Part shown: positions 4,662-7,582 of the stretch, piece after piece
How the letters are laid out: each line of letters starts with the position of its first letter
Position numbering within the stretch: the first letter of the stretch is position 1
Source of the DNA: Lachnospiraceae bacterium
GTDB taxonomy: Bacteria > Bacillota_A > Clostridia > Lachnospirales > Lachnospiraceae
NCBI GenBank assembly: GCA_031262285.1
Contig: JAISHZ010000011.1
Location: forward strand, 1 to 7,582
Length of the DNA stretch: 7,582 nt
Reading direction: 5' to 3'
The notes under the pieces: generated by a model
Told to the model about the DNA's origin: nothing
Seen by the model: only the letters and a program-made list of their open reading frames with translations
Databases searched by the model: none
Made by a program: the position numbers and the translations under genes

Positions 4662-5922
4662 TATCTTCTCTCGCAGGACCATTGCTGATCATGGAGATCG
4701 GAAAGCCGATTTCACGTTCCACAAATTCGATGTAACGGCGGCAATTTTCCGGTAGATCGTCGTATTGTGTGATACCTCGAATCGATGACTTCCAACCGGG
4801 CAAGGTCTGATAAATCGGCTTTGCGTGGTCTAGTTTGGAAGTAACCGGGAATGTGGTAGTCTGTCCGTCTTTTGTCTCATAAGCTACACATACCGGTATT
4901 TCATCAAGATATCCTAACACATCCAGTACAGTAAAGGCTACTTCAGTGGCTCCTTGGAGACTGCACCCATATTTGGACGCGACACAATCAAACCAACCTA
5001 CTCGTCTGGGACGACCGGTCTTAGCGCCGTATTCGCCTCCGTCTCCACCTCTTTCTCGTAGTTCCTGCGCCTCATCTCCAAACAACTCAGACACAAACGC
5101 TCCGGCACCTACACAAGAGGAATAAGCCTTACATACTGCTACGATTCGCTTAATCTCATATGGAGGAACTCCGGCACCCACGGCGCCAAAACCCGCCAGC
5201 GTCGAAGAAGAGGTTACCATAGGGTATATCCCGTGATCCACATCGCGTAGTGTGCCAAGCTGCCCTTCTAAGAGAATCTCTTTGCCCGCTTTGCGAGCGT
5301 CACTTAAATAGGATGCTACGTCACATACATAAGGTTCCACCATCTCTTTGTATGTCGTAAGTAAATCAAACAATTCTTTGGGATCCAATTTCGGTTTGTG
5401 ATAGAGATGCTCCAGTAAGACATTCTTGACTTCGCAAACTGCTTCTAATTTGCTCATCAATCTGTCGGCGTCAAACAAATCACTGACTTGAAATCCTATT
5501 TTGGCATACTTGTCCGAATAAAACGGAGCAATCCCGGATTTGGTGGAGCCAAACGACTTTCCGCCCAGACGTTCTTCTTCGTATTGATCGAATAAAATGT
5601 GGTAAGGCATCACGATTTGTGCTCGATCAGAAATCAAAAGATTGGGTTTGGGTACCCCGCGGCTGATAATATAGTCCAATTCTTGAAACAAAGCCGAGAC
5701 ATCAAGCGCGAGACCCATTCCTATCACGCTGGTCGTATGAGCGTAGAATACCCCCGACGGTAGTGTGTGCAGGGCAAATTTGCCGTATTGATTGACAATG
5801 GTATGTCCCGCATTTGCTCCTCCTTGATAGCGTATGATAATATCCGCTTTCTTGGCAAGCATATCGGTAATCTTACCCTTCCCTTCGTCTCCCCAATTGG
5901 CGCCAACTACTGCTGTAACCAT
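4645..5922 (-). CDS. purA: Adenylosuccinate synthetase (IMP--aspartate ligase, GDP-forming)
   Basis: PurA joins IMP and aspartate using GTP, the first committed step from IMP to AMP, in the cytoplasm. The 425 residues match the usual full length. The N-terminus carries the P-loop-like GDEGKGK (11-17) with catalytic Asp12, and GGANAGHTI with catalytic His40. Other marks are GSTKSGIAPFYSDK, TGRPRRVGWFD (GTP/aspartate loop) and the C-terminal SNGPAREDII. At the place of the guanine-binding TKLD found in E. coli PurA, this protein reads TVLD, keeping Asp but not Lys. I believe related clostridial PurAs share this, so it is not evidence of inactivity. The ATG at 5922 is chosen: GGAGG ends 6 bases before it and it gives the canonical N-terminus; the frame open to 5982 adds 20 unlikely residues. 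It follows the zinc-ribbon gene by 91 nt, a gap holding a hairpin. Confidence 0.97.
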   Translation of the reverse strand: MVTAVVGANWGDEGKGKITDMLAKKADIIIRYQGGANAGHTIVNQYGKFALHTLPSGVFYAHTTSVIGMGLALDVSALFQELDYIISRGVPKPNLLISDRAQIVMPYHILFDQYEEERLGGKSFGSTKSGIAPFYSDKYAKIGFQVSDLFDADRLMSKLEAVCEVKNVLLEHLYHKPKLDPKELFDLLTTYKEMVEPYVCDVASYLSDARKAGKEILLEGQLGTLRDVDHGIYPMVTSSSTLAGFGAVGAGVPPYEIKRIVAVCKAYSSCVGAGAFVSELFGDEAQELRERGGDGGEYGAKTGRPRRVGWFDCVASKYGCSLQGATEVAFTVLDVLGYLDEIPVCVAYETKDGQTTTFPVTSKLDHAKPIYQTLPGWKSSIRGITQYDDLPENCRRYIEFVEREIGFPISMISNGPAREDIIYRQ

Positions 5923-5947
5923 TGCTTTCCTCCGTTCGCTGACCACA

Positions 5948-5988
5948 GAAAGAATGCCCTTTTGCTTCTTTGCATTGGACATTCTTTC
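5948..5988 (-). promoter_or_regulatory. Leader hairpin upstream of purA
   Basis: In the minus-strand RNA a 12-bp stem forms between the complements of 5977-5988 and 5948-5959, with a 17-nt loop. The one imperfect pair is G-U in the minus-strand RNA but C/A in the plus-strand RNA, so the structure fits the purA transcript better. The stem ends about 14 nt before the purA ribosome binding site. No U run follows, so it is not a standard terminator. It could modulate purA translation or mRNA processing. I do not recognise a known purine riboswitch core here. Confidence 0.4.
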
Positions 5989-6013
5989 GAGTCATATTCT
6001 GTATGAATGAAAC

Positions 6014-6496
6014 TTATTCGTTTATATCTTGTGTCGTTTCTTCTTTGAAACCTTCTGCCTCTGTAGTCTCATTTTCCACAGTAGCTTCCGTTTCTGATTC
6101 TGAATTGGATTCTTTTTCTGCTTCTTTTTCTGCTTCTTTTTCGGGCAATTTCTCGCCGCAGATTGCGCAATACACAGCATCGTGATCGGTGGTCTGTGCG
6201 CCGCAGCTTGTGCATTTACGAATCCCTTTGAGTGTCATAACTGTCTTTTTGAGACGCTCAATCTCGGTGACAGCTGCATCAATTTCATCGCATTTTTCTA
6301 CGATATCTGCATTGACTCCTGCGCGATTTTGTTCGTAATACATCTTGCCTAGTTCTTGAAAGATACGGTTCACGCTGTTTTCTTGAATATTGATCTGCGT
6401 ATGCAGGCTTGCGATTTCCGCGAGTTCTTTTGCTTTCCTGGCAACGTACTTGCCTTTGTTGGTAATAGTTTCTCCCGCTTTATTGATGATATCCAT
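6014..6496 (-). CDS. Coiled-coil protein with C-terminal zinc ribbon and acidic tail
   Basis: A 160-residue, soluble-looking protein of unknown function. Residues about 5-88 are helical and rich in Lys/Glu/Ile/Leu, probably a coiled coil, including ASLHTQINIQENSVNRIFQ and LGKMYYE. A zinc ribbon follows with Cys95, Cys98, Cys110 and Cys113 (CTSC ... CAIC). The last 45 residues are acidic and low-complexity, starting with a Glu-Lys-Glu-Ala repeat. The layout resembles a family of short zinc-ribbon proteins common in Lachnospiraceae with no assigned role. The ATG at 6496 is preceded by AAGGAGG (GGAGG core 6503-6507, 6-base spacing); the longer frame to 6520 lacks a site. It sits between purB and purA, about 91 nt from each, so it is probably co-transcribed with purA. 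That does not prove a purine role. Confidence 0.82.
   Translation of the reverse strand: MDIINKAGETITNKGKYVARKAKELAEIASLHTQINIQENSVNRIFQELGKMYYEQNRAGVNADIVEKCDEIDAAVTEIERLKKTVMTLKGIRKCTSCGAQTTDHDAVYCAICGEKLPEKEAEKEAEKESNSESETEATVENETTEAEGFKEETTQDINE
6110..6142. repeat. In-frame 12-bp tandem repeat inside the zinc-ribbon gene
   Basis: The coding-strand unit GAAAAAGAAGCA is present 2.75 times without a mismatch, encoding EKEA-EKEA-EKE in the acidic tail. Exact nucleotide repetition suggests recent slippage. Copy-number change would keep the frame and only lengthen or shorten the tail. Confidence 0.8.
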
Positions 6497-6536
6497 CTTT
6501 GCCCTCCTTTTGATCAGCATCGCTGACTCTTTGTTG

Positions 6537-6565
6537 ATTCTACATGATATTCACGAGAACCGCAA
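6537..6565 (-). promoter_or_regulatory. Possible internal promoter for the zinc-ribbon gene and purA
   Basis: On the minus strand TTGCGG (6560-6565) and TAGAAT (6537-6542, five of six) are separated by 17 bases. The start would be near 6530, 34 nt before the zinc-ribbon ATG. It lies just after purB ends, so the zinc-ribbon gene and purA could be expressed independently of purB. Confidence 0.4.
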
Positions 6566-6590
6566 GAGGTGAAAACAGTAGTTCCACCTC
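6566..6590 (-). repeat. Hairpin at the 3' end of purB
   Basis: GAGGTG/CACCTC arms at both ends (6585-6590 and 6566-6571) form the base of a stem that extends to about 10 bp with one bulged U and a 4-nt loop. It starts inside the purB stop codon. The sequence after it on the minus strand is UUGCGG, with no U run, so it looks more like an mRNA-stability or processing element than a terminator. Confidence 0.4.
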
Positions 6591-7582
6591 ATACCATTAT
6601 TTGTGCTTCCACGCCAAGGTAAGACGCATTTTGTGACAAAAGTGGTCGAATCGTATCGTTCAAAAACGATTCCACCTGCTGCACAGCGCAGCCAATATAT
6701 TGAGTAGGATCCATCATACTATCCAATTCTTCTCTTGAGAGTCCAAATGCCGGATGTTGTGCGATCAAGTCTGCAAGCGGATTCTCTTTGCCTTCTTTTT
6801 TAATGGCATCCCCTGCCTTCATTGAAAGAACGCGAATCTCTTCGTGCAATTCTTGACGGTTTCCACCTTTTTTGACTGCTTCCATCATGATATTTTCCGT
6901 TGCCATAAAAGGTAATTCACTCATCAGATGTTTGTGAATGACTTCCGGGTAAACCACCAGTCCATTTGTGACATTCGTGCACAGATCCAATATCCCATCT
7001 GTAGCAAGAAACGCTTCTGCGACGGACAATCGTTTGTTCGCAGAGTCGTCCAGTGTGCGTTCCATCCACTGAACTGCCGCAGTCATCGCAGGATTGAGCG
7101 CATCCACCATCACATAGCGCGCCAGAGAGGCAATTCTCTCGCTTCGCATGGGGTTGCGCTTGTATGCCATCGCTGAAGAACCAATTTGATTCTTTTCAAA
7201 AGGTTCTTCCACTTCTTTTAAATGCTGCAGCAATCGAATATCGTTACTCATCTTGTGTGCCGATGAGGCAATCCCGGCAAGGATATTGAGTACTCTTGTA
7301 TCGATTTTGCGCGAATAGGTTTGTCCACTAATCGGATATGTTCCGGAAAATCCCATTTTTTCTGCGATCATCGGATCTATACGACTGACACGCTCATAAT
7401 CATTATCAAACAATTCCATAAAAGAGGCTTGTGTGCCGGTCGTTCCTTTTGAACCTAATAACTTCAAGGAAGACAGGGTATATTCTAAATCTTCAAAATC
7501 TAAGAAAAACTCATGAAGCCACATAGCCGCGCGTTTTCCCACCGTGGTCGGCTGAGCGGGTTGAAAATGAGTAAATGCCAGT
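6589..7582 (-). CDS. purB: Adenylosuccinate lyase, 5' part beyond the window edge
   Basis: PurB splits adenylosuccinate to AMP and fumarate and SAICAR to AICAR and fumarate, so it acts twice in purine synthesis. About 330 C-terminal residues are present; the frame is open to the right edge. The first visible residues, LAFTHFQPAQPTTVGKR, hold the conserved TH motif with a catalytic His. IGSSAMAYKRNPMRSER is the flexible signature loop of the fumarase/aspartase superfamily, with the catalytic Ser. These motifs match the roughly 475-residue PurB type that includes human ADSL better than the shorter B. subtilis type, so roughly 145 N-terminal residues are missing. MENIMMEAVKKGGNRQ-like helices (ATENIMMEAVKKGGNRQELHE) support the assignment. 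It is followed by the zinc-ribbon gene and purA on the same strand; PurA makes its substrate. Confidence 0.96.
   Translation of the reverse strand, partial: LAFTHFQPAQPTTVGKRAAMWLHEFFLDFEDLEYTLSSLKLLGSKGTTGTQASFMELFDNDYERVSRIDPMIAEKMGFSGTYPISGQTYSRKIDTRVLNILAGIASSAHKMSNDIRLLQHLKEVEEPFEKNQIGSSAMAYKRNPMRSERIASLARYVMVDALNPAMTAAVQWMERTLDDSANKRLSVAEAFLATDGILDLCTNVTNGLVVYPEVIHKHLMSELPFMATENIMMEAVKKGGNRQELHEEIRVLSMKAGDAIKKEGKENPLADLIAQHPAFGLSREELDSMMDPTQYIGCAVQQVESFLNDTIRPLLSQNASYLGVEAQIMV

Noticed and set aside
5923..5945. PurR-type box (CGAAC core) before purA
   Set aside because: Only the CGAAC core is present; the AT-rich flanks of the PurBox are missing and there is no second box. The core adjoins the GGAGG ribosome binding site.
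1..7582. Mobile elements, CRISPR arrays, tRNA or rRNA genes, frameshifted genes
   Set aside because: I saw no transposase or integrase motifs, no regularly spaced direct repeats with spacers, no tRNA-like cloverleaf and no rRNA segment. All main genes are intact, apart from purB at the edge.

Overview
The window looks like chromosomal DNA of an endospore-forming, low-GC Gram-positive bacterium of the class Clostridia, probably Lachnospiraceae-like. The evidence is an alpha/beta-type small acid-soluble spore protein (SASP), a class B sortase beside a substrate with an SPKT-type sorting motif, a LytR-CpsA-Psr (LCP) protein, strong GGAGG ribosome binding sites and AT-rich promoters. The family placement is inferred from protein style; no 16S gene or other marker is present.

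Layout. Bases 1-312 are AT-rich and hold no gene I can support. They contain a possible leftward promoter at the edge, a hairpin, and a good match to a forespore sigma-G promoter. The SASP gene (+, 313-564) follows, with a probably bidirectional terminator behind it. Converging on it from the right is a leftward pair: a membrane-anchored class B sortase (start best placed at 2354) and, 46 nt downstream, a 207-residue secreted protein ending in SPKTA, a hydrophobic helix and Lys residues. This is a sortase with its likely own substrate, under a recognisable promoter at 2465-2493. Further right is a second leftward pair: a SEC-C zinc-motif protein (start 4152) and an LCP-family wall-polymer ligase (start 3622), separated by 23 nt that carry part of a perfect palindrome. 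Bases 4170-4427 hold a short ORF with a good ribosome binding site, a strong hairpin with a T-rich flank, and a rightward promoter.

The promoter drives a 77-residue two-helix membrane protein (+, 4428-4661). Its last 17 bp overlap the 3' end of purA, which runs leftward. The right third is a purine block on the minus strand: purB (adenylosuccinate lyase, entering from beyond the right edge), a coiled-coil/zinc-ribbon protein, and purA (adenylosuccinate synthetase). PurA and PurB carry out the two consecutive steps IMP -> adenylosuccinate -> AMP.

Functionally the left half is envelope and spore biology and the right half is AMP synthesis. I see no mobile element, CRISPR array, tRNA or rRNA. 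The less ordinary points are the sortase/substrate pair with an Ala at the cleavage-site Gly position, the SASP with a repetitive Lys/Thr/Pro tail, several RNA-hairpin candidates at gene boundaries, and the tail-to-tail overlap at purA. Five predicted starts are moved downstream from the longest ORF because only the inner ATG has a ribosome binding site.
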